DNA from: Centropus unirufus
Taxonomy: Eukaryota > Chordata > Aves > Cuculiformes > Centropidae
DNA length: 64,000 bases
Direction of reading: 5' to 3'
Assembly (NCBI GenBank): GCA_013397695.1
Contig: VYZI01000846.1
Coordinates: 3,049-67,048 of the forward strand
A program made the translations under genes and the position numbers. Below are positions 34,729 to 46,142 of the stretch, one piece after another. Under the pieces are notes generated by a model. The model worked only from the letters and a program-made list of their open reading frames with translations, searched no databases and was not told the origin of the DNA. Position 1 is the first letter of the stretch. Every line of letters starts with the position of its first letter.

Positions 34729-35115
34729 AGATGGCTGAGGGAGCTGGGGTTGTTGAGCCTGGAGAAGAGGAGGCTGAGGGGTGATCTCATCCCTGCCTGG
34801 AAGTGGCTGGAAGGAGGGTGTGGAGAGGGGCGTGCTGGGCTCTTGTGCCAAGTGCCAGGGAATGGGATGAGGGGGAATGGCCTCAAGTTGCACCAGGGCA
34901 GGTTCACAATGGACATTAGGAGAAACTTCTTCACCAAAAGAGTTATAAAGCACTGGAACAACTTCCCAGAGAGGTGGTGGGGTCCCCATCCCTGAAGGCA
35001 TTTGAAAGGCAGGTGGATGATGTGCTTAGGAATATGGTTTAGTAGGTGACAGGTGTGTTTGGACTTGGTGATCTCAAAGGTCTTTTCCAACCTGGTGATT
35101 CTGAGGTTCTGATCC
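34729..35115 (+). mobile_element. CR1: CR1 fragment, group B
   Basis: It starts at atggctgagggagctggggt and runs through gaagaggaggctgaggggtg, gggggaatggcctcaagttg and aaggcaggtggatgatgtgc to gtgatctcaaaggtcttttc and a worn tail. Confidence 0.94.
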
Positions 35116-35496
35116 TAACCCCACACTCCTGCTGTGAATGTGCCCACCTTGTTTGTTGCAGTGGAGAACAAACCTCCTTTCTACCCTGGAATGCTGGAGT
35201 GCAGCATTGTAAGATAAGAACTGGTATGTGATGGAGGTGGGGAGAAAGGAGATAAAGAGAGGTTCAAAGAATAGGTGAAGGACCTTGCTTTGGGGCATCT
35301 CTGCATACAGAGGAAACCACCTCTGACCTGAGAAACCATTTGCCAAATCATAACTCATGGAAAACTGCCTGCCCCAAAAAGACTCAGCTCTGCAACACCC
35401 TAGGGTGCTCCTTGACCACAGGGAATAAGGAAGTGTTTCTTTTTGTCTCCTGTGGCAAACAGGAGATTTGGCCCAGCAGGGAGAGAGAGAATAATT
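35116..35496. other. Unique sequence
   Basis: No gene or repeat is recognised. Confidence 0.5.
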
Positions 35497-35585
35497 CCTC
35501 CAGTGGGAGGTGTCCCTGCCCATGGCAGGGGGTGGAAATAATAGCCTTTAAGGTCCCTTCCAACGCAGACCATTCTGTGATTCTT
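35497..35585 (+). mobile_element. CR1: CR1 3' end, group A, about 90 bp
   Basis: It starts at cctccagtgggaggtgtccc and ends at accattctgtgattctt. It belongs to the recurrent short truncation class. Confidence 0.92.
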
Positions 35586-36928
35586 GGATTGTAATTCAAC
35601 TGGGTTTGGTCAAGAAGAGGAGAAGCAGCTAAAGAGGTCTCATGAGGAAAGACAAGAAGCAACTGTAAGCACCAGAAAGGAAAATCAAGAAGCACCTCCT
35701 GGTGCTGTTGTGACTGAGACCATTGAAAAAAACCTCTGAGATTTTCAGAGGAAGTTTTGCCTCCTACATAAAGCTCCAGCCTGGCTGGACGAGCCTGCTC
35801 AGTAAGAGGGCTTCAAATGCAACATTAGTTTTGTGCCTTGTAGGAAGCAAGAAGACAATTGCAGCAATATTAAAACTGTTCGAAAACTGTCTCAAGCTGT
35901 CCTACAAATTATCTCCCGCTGTCTCAGCTCTCCAAGACTCTGAAAGTAGAATAATCTAAGCACAAATACATTGTGTACAATCTTTAAAACCACTTCGCAT
36001 GAACTCAGAAGGACTTGAAGGAAATACTATTTATCATCGTATAGTGAAATAATGAGGTAAATTGCTGATGTCATCAATTCTTTTCTCTTTCAGCTATGAA
36101 AGGTAGGGTTCTCAGATGCACAGCTTCAGTCAAATGAAATTTAGTATAGGCACTATGACTCTATTTTAAGTTTATTTGATTCATTTCTTGCCAGATTCCA
36201 TTTGCTGATGCTTGTTTTTTAGCTGCAGGAGAATCATATTAAAGAGGCAACTATGGGAGCAGAATTTGGAGATAGTGATCTTTAAAATAATTGATGTAGG
36301 GAAGCCAGCCCTGAATATAGCAAGTCAACTGCCTGCTCAATTTAACAATGATATGTTAAAACTGACTCAAATCAGAGCTAATTCCAGGTCAGGAGAGTTT
36401 GTCTGGAAGGTCCATTGTCCCGGAATGGAAGGGATGATAACAACACTAGGCTAGAAATGTCCCTTTGTTAATCAAGATGCTCCAAACATTAACATCCCTC
36501 TCTCCTGGATTATAAAGTTACTGGGCTGTAGCACAGATTAAAAGTCTAGCACGGGGTGTCTGATGTGCAGCCCATGCATAGAGCAGGATGTTTGCCACTG
36601 AATTCTGGCAGTGCTACATCAGGCCCTACATAATTTATGCATGCATATTTATTTCAGAGGCCTTATCTGGGAGCTGAGGTTTGTCATCAAAGACCATCAG
36701 AGTACAGAAGTTGTCGAGACCTCCTTTTGTGGTAGAGGATGCCGTGCCTTTATTAAACATTTTTTCGCAACACTTATTCTTGAGAAATCACCTCTTCCAC
36801 TCAAATCAGTGGATCCCCAGACTTCTCTGTATCAATCCAACAGGTGTGTGATGGAGTAACCCTGCAACTTCTCCGTATGAGTAGCCCAGACTAATAACAA
36901 CCAGCTAGGATGAAGAACTGGGTTGCAG
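35586..36928. other. Unique sequence, no gene seen
   Basis: No gene or repeat is recognised in 1.3 kb. Open frames are at most 82 codons. Confidence 0.55.
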
Positions 36929-37416
36929 AGAATCATAGAACGCTTTGGGTTTGAAGGGAACTTTGTAGATCACCCAGTTCAAACCTTCTCCACCCCTGCA
37001 GGAGAGCGGATATCTTTGACTCCATCATGTTGCTCAGAGCCCCATTCAACCTGACTTTGAATGTTTTCAGGGTTGGGGCATCCAGCACCCTCCTGGGTAA
37101 CCTGGGCCAGTGCCTCGCCACCCTCATTGTCAAAAATGACTTCCTTATATCCAGTCTGAATCTTCCCTCCCTTAGTTTGAAACCTTTACTCCTTGTCCTG
37201 TCACCACAGGCCTTGCTAAAAATTCCCTCCCCACCTTCTTGTAGCTCCTTCCAGTACTGGAAGCTGCTCCAAGGTCTCCCTGGAGCCTTCTCTTCTCCAG
37301 CTTGAACAACCCCGGGTCTCTCAGCCCGTACTTGTACAGGATGTGCTGCAGCCCTCGCATCATCTTTGTGGCCTCCTCTGGACCCACTCCAGCTGCTCCG
37401 TGTCCTTCTTATGCAA
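36929..37416 (-). mobile_element. CR1: CR1 fragment, group A variant, about 490 bp
   Basis: The reverse complement reads gaatcatagaacgctttggg, ttgctcagagccccattcaa, ttccttatatccagtctgaa, ccttgtcctgtcaccacagg and catctttgtggcctcctctg. It is more diverged than most group A copies and shares its variant body with 21071-21596. Confidence 0.93.
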
Positions 37417-37897
37417 GAATAACAGGAGAGCGCTTCTTTCCCCTGCAGCCCGTGACATGATTTAACCCATCTAATTAGGTCTCTTTCGCAGCCATGAAGA
37501 TAAAAGTCAGCTTTCATTTCTCTGTATCGTTTCTTCGGTTTACTTAGTAATTAAAGTCAATGCACAGCTCAGGTCGCCTCAGCTCCCTGTCCTTGAAACG
37601 TCTGTGCTTCTGCAGCACTGGAAGAGCAGCAGAGAAACCAAGAGGTACAGACTGGAACGATCTGTTGTAAATGCCAGCCCCCTCCAGCTGAGATGTTGTT
37701 GTATACGTTGGATATCGCTGCGTGGTGGGTGTGCTGAACAGACTGTTCCAGAATATATTAAAATTGTTCGTCACTGTATTTATCAGATCCTACCCCAGAT
37801 GCGTTTGGTGCTCGTCAGTACAATCTGAAATATTCTGCTCTTGAAAATATATAACTACAGATCAACCTAGAAATATCTTGACTTTAGCTGTCAATTG
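37417..37897. promoter_or_regulatory. Possible conserved non-coding element
   Basis: The whole gap between two CR1 copies is repeat-free and retains CpGs (gtatcgtttcttcgg, gtcgcctcagctccc, gatatcgctgcgtgg). It carries TAAT cores (catctaattaggtctc, tagtaattaaagtca). There is no coding signal. Status is inferred from texture. Confidence 0.2.
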
Positions 37898-38370
37898 ACC
37901 TTGAGCGTGTCCAGCGTGGGCTGGAGCGTGTCCAGAGAAGGGAACGGAGCTGGGGAAGGGTGTGGAGAACGCGGGTTGTGAGGAGCAGGTGAGGGAGCTG
38001 GGGTTGTTGAGGCTGGAGAAGAGGAGGCTGAGGGGAGAGCTGATCCCTGCCTGGAAGTGGCTGGAAGGAGGGTGTGGAGAGGTGGGTGCTGGGCTCTTGT
38101 GCCAAGTGCCAGGGGATGGGATGAGGGGGAATGGCCTCAAGCTGCACCAGGGCAGGGTCAGATTGGACATCAGGAAGGATTTCTTCCTGTCAAGGGTTGT
38201 GAGGCCCTGTCAGAGGCTGCAGAGGGAGGGTGTGGAGCCCTCATCCCTGGAGGGGTTTAAAAGCCGGGGAGATGAGGTGCTTACAGATCTGGTTTAGCAG
38301 TGGACGGGTATGGTTGGGCTCAATGTTCTCAAAGCTCTTTTCCGATGAAATGATTCTATGATTCTATGAT
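37898..38370 (+). mobile_element. CR1: CR1 fragment, group B
   Basis: This well preserved copy runs from accttgagcgtgtccagcgt through gagcaggtgagggagctggg, gggggaatggcctcaagctg and gatctggtttagcagtggac to three tail units. A 21-bp tandem duplication lies at its 5' edge (gagcgtgtccag at 37903 and again at 37924). Confidence 0.96.
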
Positions 38371-39426
38371 ATTAAAAAACAGAACAGAAAGGTAATGCTT
38401 AAGATGTAGCAGAAACAAACTCTGATAGTCTCTTTAGGTATAGAAAAGGAAATAAAACCCCTACAACTACATAAAACGCTACTGCAAACATTACTGGGTG
38501 TAATTTGATTAAGAAAGTTGCCAGGCATTGTCAGCAGGTGAGTAGAAAAATGAGTAAAGAAGCAAAAGCAACAAAGACCAGGTCAGGTAGGGCCAAGAGC
38601 TTGGATAATCAGCAATTGATGGCCTGAAAAAACTCCCCAGGGTAGGCATTGCCTTGTACATAGTTGTGGCAAGGTACTTTGGGTCCTCCCAATGGATGGT
38701 ATGGGTCTGGGCACACAGGTGAGATGTGAAGGGTTAAGTGGGACATAAAATACCTGCTAGGACAGAAACCTTTCAGCCTGAAATTGTCAAACTCAATGAA
38801 CATTCTCATAGTTCTTCAATTTTCATCTCCTGGGGTGTCATCCTCCTCCTCCCGCTTTCTTTTTTAATCTCCTTTGCTGTCATTACTTTGACTGATGTAG
38901 TCTGGATAACTGCCTGGCCAGGCTAAATTCAAAGCAAATTGGAGTGTCCCACTTGCTGGATGTAATTGCTGCATGCGTATAGGCACTTAGTGGGATTAAA
39001 GGCAAGTTAGAAAAAAATGCAGTACACTTGTTTCAGGGAACCACCTTGAGGAGACATCATACTTGCTGGTTCTTAAGTCACTTTGTCAAGCCCCAAGCGG
39101 CAGCGTGGAACCAGGTTCAGTGTTCTGCAAGGACTGATGTACAGAAAATAGAGTATGAAGGGTCCTGAGCTAGCATTTACCGTCTGAGGTCAAGAGAAGA
39201 TCATAGAAGTTCACTTCTGAGCACCGAGAGTCTGTTCTGGATGTGATGGGCTTGAAGCTCTTCCTGGCTGCCTGCAAGCTGCATTGTGGTGAGATCCAAA
39301 CTCAGAGGCTATCCTAGTAGGAATGTGAATAGAGTACTTCCCCTCCTTGTTTCTGTCCTATCACTGGTGATGATTAACGAGATTGCCGTGGTCCCGTCTC
39401 CCTTGGCATGTCAGTCTGAGATCACT
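38371..39426. other. Unique sequence, no gene seen
   Basis: No gene or repeat is recognised in about 1.06 kb. Confidence 0.55.
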
Positions 39427-39830
39427 ATGATGGAAAAGACTTTTGAGATCACTGATTCCAACCGTACCTGTCCACTAGTAAACCAGATCCCTGAGCACCT
39501 CATCTCCCCAGCTTTTTAACCCCTCCAGGGGTGGGGACTCCACCCCCTCCCTCTGCAGTCTCTGCCAAGGACCTGAGAACCCTTTCCATGAAGAATTTTT
39601 TCCTGTTGTCCAATCTGACCCTGCCCTGGTGCAGCTTGAGGCCATTCCCCCTCATCCCATCCTTTGTCCCTTGGGAGCAAAGCCCAGCACCCACCTCTCC
39701 ACACCCTCCTTCCAGGCACTTGGAGACAGGGGTGAGATCTCCCCCCAGACTCTTTTCTCCAAAATAAATGACCCCAGGTCCCTCAACCACCTCTCATAAA
39801 CCTTGTTCTCCAGCCCCTTCATAGGTATCA
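39427..39830 (-). mobile_element. CR1: CR1 fragment, group B
   Basis: The reverse complement reads gatggaaaagacttttgaga, aaccagatccctgagcacct, ttaacccctccaggggtggg, tggtgcagcttgaggccatt and cccacctctccacaccctcc. It fades near caaccacctctcataaacct. Confidence 0.93.
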
Positions 39831-40056
39831 TTTCTTCTCCAGAAAAGAGAAGGTCAATGCAGTTCTGCTCCCACCCCTCTGCGTTTTGCTGGGATGGACC
39901 ATTAGTTGAGAGCTGCTTGGTGGGCACAAAGTGCAGTGCAGGCTGGTGCTCACCTTGCCGAATGTACAGGGAAAGTTACTAGATCCTGCCCTTCAACTGT
40001 GATGTAGGACCATTAGACTAAAAGGGAAATCTTGGATTAAAGAATATTGTCTGTTC
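39831..40056. other. Unique sequence
   Basis: No gene or repeat is recognised. Confidence 0.45.
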
Positions 40057-40236
40057 TACAGGTTGCCCAGAGCAGTGGTGGCTTCCTCATACCTGGAGGT
40101 GTTGAAGGCCAGGTTGGATGTGGCTTGGAGCCCCCTGTTCCAGTGGGAGGTGTCCCTGCCACAGTAGGGGGATTGGAACTGGGTGGGGTTTGAGGCCTTT
40201 TCTAACCCAACCCATTCCATGATTCTGTGATTCATG
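40057..40236 (+). mobile_element. CR1: CR1 fragment, group A
   Basis: It starts at tacaggttgcccagagcagt and runs through gagccccctgttccagtggg to tccatgattctgtgattcat. The tail is two units long. Confidence 0.94.
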
Positions 40237-40749
40237 ACAACCTTCTTAAAATATTGTTAAAATTAAGCATTTGCATAAATGCTTTTTGCATTGCTTTTAT
40301 TACAGCTTCATCCTATAGGAAAACCGTACTCAAGCCTCTCGTGCTTCTCTTTTATCCATGCAGAGCCTACTATCTTGCCTCTGTGCACATTGCTTTTCTT
40401 CTTCTCTTTTGTGCAGCTCCACAAAGGTCAGTGCTGACCCATGGCATAGCTGTAGTTTCGCTTTGATTCTTTCTACATTCCGTCTCTTTGTGATAATTTT
40501 CTTGAAGCCATTTTGTACCCTTAGAAATGCTCTCTATGGGTCTGATTCAATGCCCACTCATGCTGTATTATCAGTCTTTTTTAATAATATTGAGGAAATG
40601 GCATCAGATCACAGGAAGCTTGGATAGACTGGAAGCCAATACATACTTGGACATCTCAACTTGATTTGGCCTGACCCTTGGTGACAATGGCTGCATGCAA
40701 AAAGCTCTTCAGAATTTTCTTTGTTTCCAAGTTCATAGAAGTCACTCAC
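40237..40749. other. Unique AT-rich sequence
   Basis: No gene or repeat is recognised. Confidence 0.5.
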
Positions 40750-40965
40750 AAGGGGAAGTTTAGATTGGGTATTAAGGCAAATGTCTTTACTGAAAGCATG
40801 GTGAAGTCCTGGAAGAGGTGGAGTCTTCACCCCTGGAGGGTTTAAAAAAATGTGTAACTGCGGCACTTAGGGACATGACTTAGCAGGCACGGTGGGGTTG
40901 GTCTGACTCTTGGACTGGATAAGATTAGAGATCTTTTCCAACCTGAATGATTCCATGATTCTAAG
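40750..40965 (+). mobile_element. CR1: CR1 fragment, group D
   Basis: It begins at aaggggaagtttagattggg and contains the D-type end (gcggcacttagggacatgac, agcaggcacggtggggttgg, gattagagatcttttccaac) and a short tail. Confidence 0.93.
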
Positions 40966-42029
40966 TAAAAGCAGACACGGCTTTAGGAATCAAATTGTTT
41001 GTCCTGAACTATTTCTGTATTTCAATGTACTTAGAAACCATGCAAAAGAGGCTCAGGTGGTGATATCCTCATAAGTTGCATTGTAATTAGCTCGACGCCT
41101 CCTGCCTCTTGCGATTCAGACCTGAAATGCAGATACAATAGAAAACTTCTACAGAGTAAAATACAGCCACAATAACACCCTTTCAGAAAATAAGTAAGCA
41201 ACAACGCTATTGTTTTCTTCCTGATGCTGGCACAACTAATTAAGCATGTTTATCTGACTAAATAGTTTGGAGCACCGCTATAAAATGACTCTGCGTCACT
41301 CTGGCCCTTGGTGGTAGTTTATTTTTAGTCTCCCTTTGCTTGGCTCTGTTATTTCTGAGCAAGAAGTGGAAAATTTGCATGTATGTTCACTTGATTCGAT
41401 TTTAGTTTGGGGTCTGATTGGGGTCTTTTTGCCGTATACCATACCCATTTCATGCCTTTTTCTTGAAATAATAAATATTTATAAAGATAACTGAGGACCT
41501 TTGAGCAGCCTGACTTCTTTGTCGTTTGATAATCGAAGAAATTGCTTTCTAGTTTATAGGTCGTTTGGCTGAGCAGCAGCCCAGCATCGTGGGAACCGCT
41601 TGCTCATTATACTCGAGGGTTGTGTATAATAAGGAGTACACTGAAGTTTTTTCCACATGTTGATGTTTCCCATTGCAAAGCCAAAGAAACAGAAATGCCC
41701 CAGGGAGCTGCTGACAGATCTGATTCGTAAAAAGAGCTGGGCAAAGAGCTTGCAAGAAAAAGCCCCCCTGCAACGCAAAGCACTGAATTTTGACAATTTG
41801 CCCATTAGCGATTTATTTAGCGGGAAGCTCTGAGCTTTAACTTTTGATTCAGTGAATGGTCTGTGGTTGGTTTCTGCCTATGGGTTGCTTAGATAATGCG
41901 TTTGCTTTAATGGCACTGTAAGCTCTGTCTTTGGTCAGTAAAGAATTCATCTTTCAAATATAAAGGAGCAAAAACCCAACATCTTCTCTCTCCATAAACG
42001 CCAAAAGCAGCAGTGAAACTGTAGGAAGT
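40966..42029. other. Unique sequence, no gene seen
   Basis: No repeat is recognised. Most of it (41080-41800) is listed as a possible regulatory block. Confidence 0.5.
41080..41800. promoter_or_regulatory. Possible conserved non-coding element
   Basis: This repeat-free 0.7 kb has a TATA-like tataaaa at 41279-41285 directly followed by tgactctgcgtca (41286-41298), which resembles an AP-1/Maf-type site. TAAT cores (gtaattagctcgacg, caactaattaagcatg) and scattered CpGs accompany it. No transcript evidence can be read from sequence. Confidence 0.2.
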
Positions 42030-42320
42030 GATGAAGTCTCTCCTCAGCCTCCTCTTCTCCAGCCTCAACAACCCCAAGTCCCTCAGCCCCTCCCAGAACG
42101 CCTGGGCTCCAACACCTTCCCCAGCTCCATTCCCTTCTCTGGACACGCTCCAGTCCCTCCAGGTCCTTCTTGGAGTCAGGGGCCCAGAACTGAGCCCAGG
42201 ATTCCAGGTGCAGCCTCCCCAGTGCTGAGCACAGGGGCACAATCCACTCCCCGCTCCTGCTGGCCACACCATGGCTGATCCAAGCCAGGATGCTCTTGGC
42301 TGCCTTGACCACTTTGACCA
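42030..42320 (-). mobile_element. CR1: CR1 5' part in inverted orientation, 3' end missing
   Basis: The reverse complement covers only the upstream body shared by groups B and D: tcagcctcctcttctccagc, ctctggacacgctccagtcc, aggattccaggtgcagcctc and ccatggctgatccaagccag. The 3' UTR end is absent, unlike in ordinary CR1 copies. With the next feature it may form one inverted insertion. Confidence 0.92.
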
Positions 42321-42389
42321 CTGACCAGTGCCCCCGGTCTATCCATGCTAGACTAATACCATATCATGGTATCTTTCTGTCCTAACATT

Positions 42390-42620
42390 TGGTCTCAAGC
42401 TGTGCCAGATAAGGTTCAGATTGAAAATTAGGAAAGGGTTCTCAGGCCCTGGCAGAGGCTGCACAGGGAGGTGGTGGAGTCCCCATTCATGGATGTATCT
42501 AAAAGGTGGGTCGACGAGGTGCTCAGGGATCTGGTTTAGTAGTGGACAGGTACAGTTGGACTGGATGATCTCAAAGGTCTCTTCCAAACTAGTGATTCTT
42601 TGATTCTATAATTGTATGAT
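42390..42620 (+). mobile_element. CR1: CR1 3' part, group B
   Basis: It starts at ggtctcaagctgtgccagat, passes ggcagaggctgcacagggag and gggatctggtttagtagtgg, and ends with a decayed tail. It begins roughly 100 bp downstream, in element terms, of where the inverted part to its left stops. Confidence 0.93.
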
Positions 42621-43321
42621 TTTTAACTCCCTTTTCCTCTTCAACAGTATTGAACATGTCAATGAATGTTTTACTTTCCTCCCAAATCCCGCTTTTAAAC
42701 ATTTCATTGCTCTGACTGCACTTTGACCTAACATGTTATTTGGTGCCTCTCCTGTAGCCCTTATCTTATTACCCATTTTCAACTCAACAGCAAAACCTAA
42801 AAGCAAACAGGAATTGAATGATGCTTAATGAAAGATATTTCATAAAAAAAAGGTGGATCATGCTGCAAGTTAGGAGGAATGCTGAGATCAGTCTGGGAGG
42901 GGACTATCATGCGGTAGACTTCAGTCCAGGCATCATTTCTGCAGTGACTGGCCACTTCCATGGTTTGCTCTTGGGAGCAGACTGCTGGTCTCAGGCCTTT
43001 GAGGTGGCTGAACCAGCCATTCCTCTGGGTCTCTTCTCATTGATTTTTGGAAAGCAGCTTTGATTCTTGAATGCTTTGTTCCAGGCATGTGGCCGGGTTG
43101 CCGTGTTTGAGCTTGAGCTGTGAGCATGATGGGTAATCTTTAATGAAGAGGAAGGAAAGGGCAGCATTGAGCCCAGCCAAGGAGGGGGCATTTGAGCAGC
43201 ACCAGCAAACAGTTAACATCAGAAATGATCACAGTGGAGATCTGCAAACTTCAGTTCAGAGGGGTTTTTTTTTGTTTCAGTAACACAGGACGGAAAGCAA
43301 CTCCTCCCCATTGTGGTTTAT
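42621..43321. other. Unique sequence
   Basis: No gene or repeat is recognised. A T run lies near 43265-43275, close to the LTR edge. Confidence 0.5.
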
Positions 43322-43725
43322 TGTCATGGTTTAGCCCTGGCTAATTTGGCAGCCAAACACGAACAGTTGTGACCTCAATTCCTTTCCCTTTATTCCAAGG
43401 AAAAGGGGAAAGGGAAATGAGAGGAAAAAGATCTGGGACCTGGTGCAAATGGACAGACAAGGGCCTTGGTGGACATTGGCCACTGGTGGAGAAGAGACCC
43501 ATGTGATCTCTCAGTTTTATCCTAAGTGTGATGCTTATGGGATGGAATCCTCTGTTATTCAGTTTGGGGTCACCTCTCCTGTCTGCCCCACCCTGCAGGT
43601 GCCACCTCTTTTCACCCCTTTCCCTTATGGCTCCACCAGCTCCAGGATGGCCTTGGTTTCTATGGGAATAAGTACAAGCAATGCCCTCTCTGCATCCCCA
43701 TGCCCTGTGTGATTTTCTAGAGACA
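43322..43725 (-). mobile_element. Probable solo LTR of an avian endogenous retrovirus
   Basis: The left edge, tgtcatggtttagccctggc followed by ggcagccaaacacgaacagt, is the reverse complement of a known avian LTR end (ggctaaaccatgaca type). On the minus strand an AATAAA (43389-43394) lies about 70 bp before this end, as in an LTR R-U5. The right end is uncertain. I chose 43725 (gagaca) because it gives TG...CA termini. No internal viral genes or matching target duplication are visible. Confidence 0.5.
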
Positions 43726-44689
43726 AATCCTGTATGAAAACATGCAGTAAACGCTCAGAAAATGCAGTTACTTGGATAAGATTTAGCTGAAGTCAGAAAC
43801 TGATTCTACTCAAACCAGAACAAAATCAGAGACGGAATTTTCTGATTCCTGCCTAGAGACACAAGAAACTGTTCGCCGGTGAAACAAACTTGTGCTGGAG
43901 ATTAAGTTTCAGGGCATTGAAGAACAAAAGACTACAGTGTGCGATGTCAAAAGGCATTCACAGATCATTTACTACGGCTCCCACTCTCACAGGGCAGGCA
44001 CTAAAGCCCAGTGACACTGAGAAATAAGGACAGCAAAACGCAGACCACCAGAATCAGCAGAATGCCAAGGATGAGCTCGAAGGTGAATGATCCAAATTGC
44101 TGCTATGTGCTGAGTTAGATCACTGAAAGCAGCACAATGAAGGACCAGCTAGGGAAAAGGTCCTGCAGGGAGCAGGAAAAGCAACTGAACTCTGTTTCAT
44201 AGATGAGCTCAGAAAAGCACCCAAAACTTCTGTGGGAATGGGCTCCTCTGTAAGAACTTCTGGAGATGGATTGGGATGTTCCCCAGTGGGCTGGAGACAA
44301 ATGGACAAACTGTTTCTGCCTGGAATAAAGAAAACAAGGCGTATCTTGAGCATAAGAAATGCATTCGATGACAAATTATACTGGGCTATCTGTAATCCAC
44401 CCAGCACAAATCCACTGACCTGCAAGGCTTACAAAATACAGAAAGGAAACAGAAAGAGAGAGATACACAAATGCCTTAGAAATCCACACTGACCCTTCAG
44501 CAAAAGGGCAGCAAATGCTGTAGATAAGAGAGGAACCAAGTGGTTATTGAAAAGGAGAGATTTTCTAGCACATTAAATTCCCTCCTATCAAGAGGAAAGG
44601 CTGTCTAGGATGGACTTCCAGAAACACCATCACTGTTCTAATTGCTGATTATTTATGATCACATTGGTGAGACCTCATTTATCTCTAAA
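43726..44689. other. Unique sequence, no gene seen
   Basis: No repeat is recognised in about 0.96 kb, though the LTR could extend into its left part. Open frames are at most 101 codons. Confidence 0.5.
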
Positions 44690-45004
44690 GGTCCCTGAAA
44701 GGAGGTTGTAGTGAGGTGGGCTCTGGTCTTTTCTTCCAAGTAACAAATTACAGGATGAGAAGAAACAGCCTCAAGTTGCGCCAGGGGAGGTTTAGATTGG
44801 ATATCCGGAAAAATACCAGAGTGGGGAAGCCCTGGCAGAGGCTGTGGTGGAGTCTCCATCCCTGGAGGGATTCAAAAATTGTGTAGACATGGCACTTTAT
44901 GACATGGTTTAGACAATATGGTGGGTTTGGGCTGATGGTTGGACTGGATGAGCTGAGAGGTCATTTTCAATCTTCATGATTCTATCATTCTGTGATTCTA
45001 TGAA
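44690..45004 (+). mobile_element. CR1: CR1 fragment, group D
   Basis: It starts at aaaggtccctgaaaggaggt, runs through gagaagaaacagcctcaagt, ggatatccggaaaaatacca and catggcactttatgacatgg, and ends with three tail units. A short deletion removes the usual cttcttcactgaaagagtgg near 44815. Confidence 0.93.
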
Positions 45005-45589
45005 AAGGGTTCTAAATGATTTTAATATAATTTTGAAGTTGTTAATGAAGGAAGATGTAGGGATTAATGAAGTAACAGTAATATAGATTATTAGATAAAA
45101 AACTGAATCTTTTGAAAATACAGTTAGAACAGGAAAAATACTGACCGGTCACCAGGCTCACTGTTAGTTAATCTGGACTTAATGAGGCTGGAAAGTCAGA
45201 AATGCAAAGCAGATAGATCTGTTTTATATTGGGTGGTATTTGGATAGCTCCAAAAATGAACACTTCATCCATATGTTGAGCTGATTTCATCAATTTTCAG
45301 CCACCTACCTGGCAAAAAGAATAGCAGCCCAGAGAAAATGATTTTTTCTTTCATGTTATATCACTTTACAATGGAGCCTTTGATGGGGTGCAATCTGTCA
45401 TTACACTAAGTATCTGTTCAAGCGAAATGACATCTTTGATACACGGCTTGGCAGAGCGAATGCCCTAATGGATAGAGAGGTACACAGCCACAAAGGTGGT
45501 GGTTCAAAATAGAAAAAGGCATTTCTTTGTAATAGGAGATGGATTCCTAACTCCCTTAAACTGCTTTGGAAATCTGAGCCGGAAATCCT
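45005..45589. other. Unique AT-rich sequence
   Basis: No gene or repeat is recognised. Confidence 0.5.
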
Positions 45590-46142
45590 ACAGTCCTAGA
45601 ATTGCTAAAGCTGGAAAAGGCCTCTAAGACCATCAAGTCCAACTGTCCACACACTACCCCCCTGCCTACTAAGCCATATCCTGCAGTCCCATGCCAACAA
45701 GTTTTTTGAACCCCCCCAGAGTTGGAGACTCCCCCACTGCCTCTGCAAGGGCTTGGCCACTCTTTTGGTTATGAAACTTTTCCTGATATCTAAACCTGCT
45801 CTGGCACAACTTGAGGCCATTTATCTTCATCCTATGACTTGTTTCTCGGGAGAGGAGATCAACACCCACCTCTCCACACCCTCCTTCCATGCACTTCCAG
45901 GCAGGGATCAGCTCTCCCCTCAGCCTCCTCTTCTCCAGCCTCAACAACCCCAGCTCCCTCACCTGCTCCTCACAACTCGCGTTCTCCACACCCTTCCCAG
46001 CTCCGTTCCCTTCTCTGGACACGCTCCAGCCCCTCCAGGTCCTTCTTGGAGTCAGGGGCCCAGAACTGAGCCCAGGATTCCAGGTGCAGCCTCTCCAGTG
46101 CTGAGCACAGGGGCACAATCCCTTCCCTGCTCCTGCTGGCCG
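45590..46142 (-). mobile_element. CR1: CR1 fragment, group D end on B/D body, about 550 bp
   Basis: The reverse complement reads acagtcctagaattgctaaa, gctggaaaaggcctctaaga, actaagccatatcctgcagt, ctcctcttctccagcctcaa and ctggacacgctccagcccct to ccctgctcctgctggccgat. The typical gaatcatag tail lead is mutated to cctagaattg. Confidence 0.95.

Noticed and set aside
34528..35001. A 157-codon minus-strand frame.
   Set aside because: Mostly antisense of the group B CR1 at 34729-35115.
36933..37517. A 194-codon minus-strand frame.
   Set aside because: It lies in the sense strand of a CR1 3' region, which is not coding in this part of the element.
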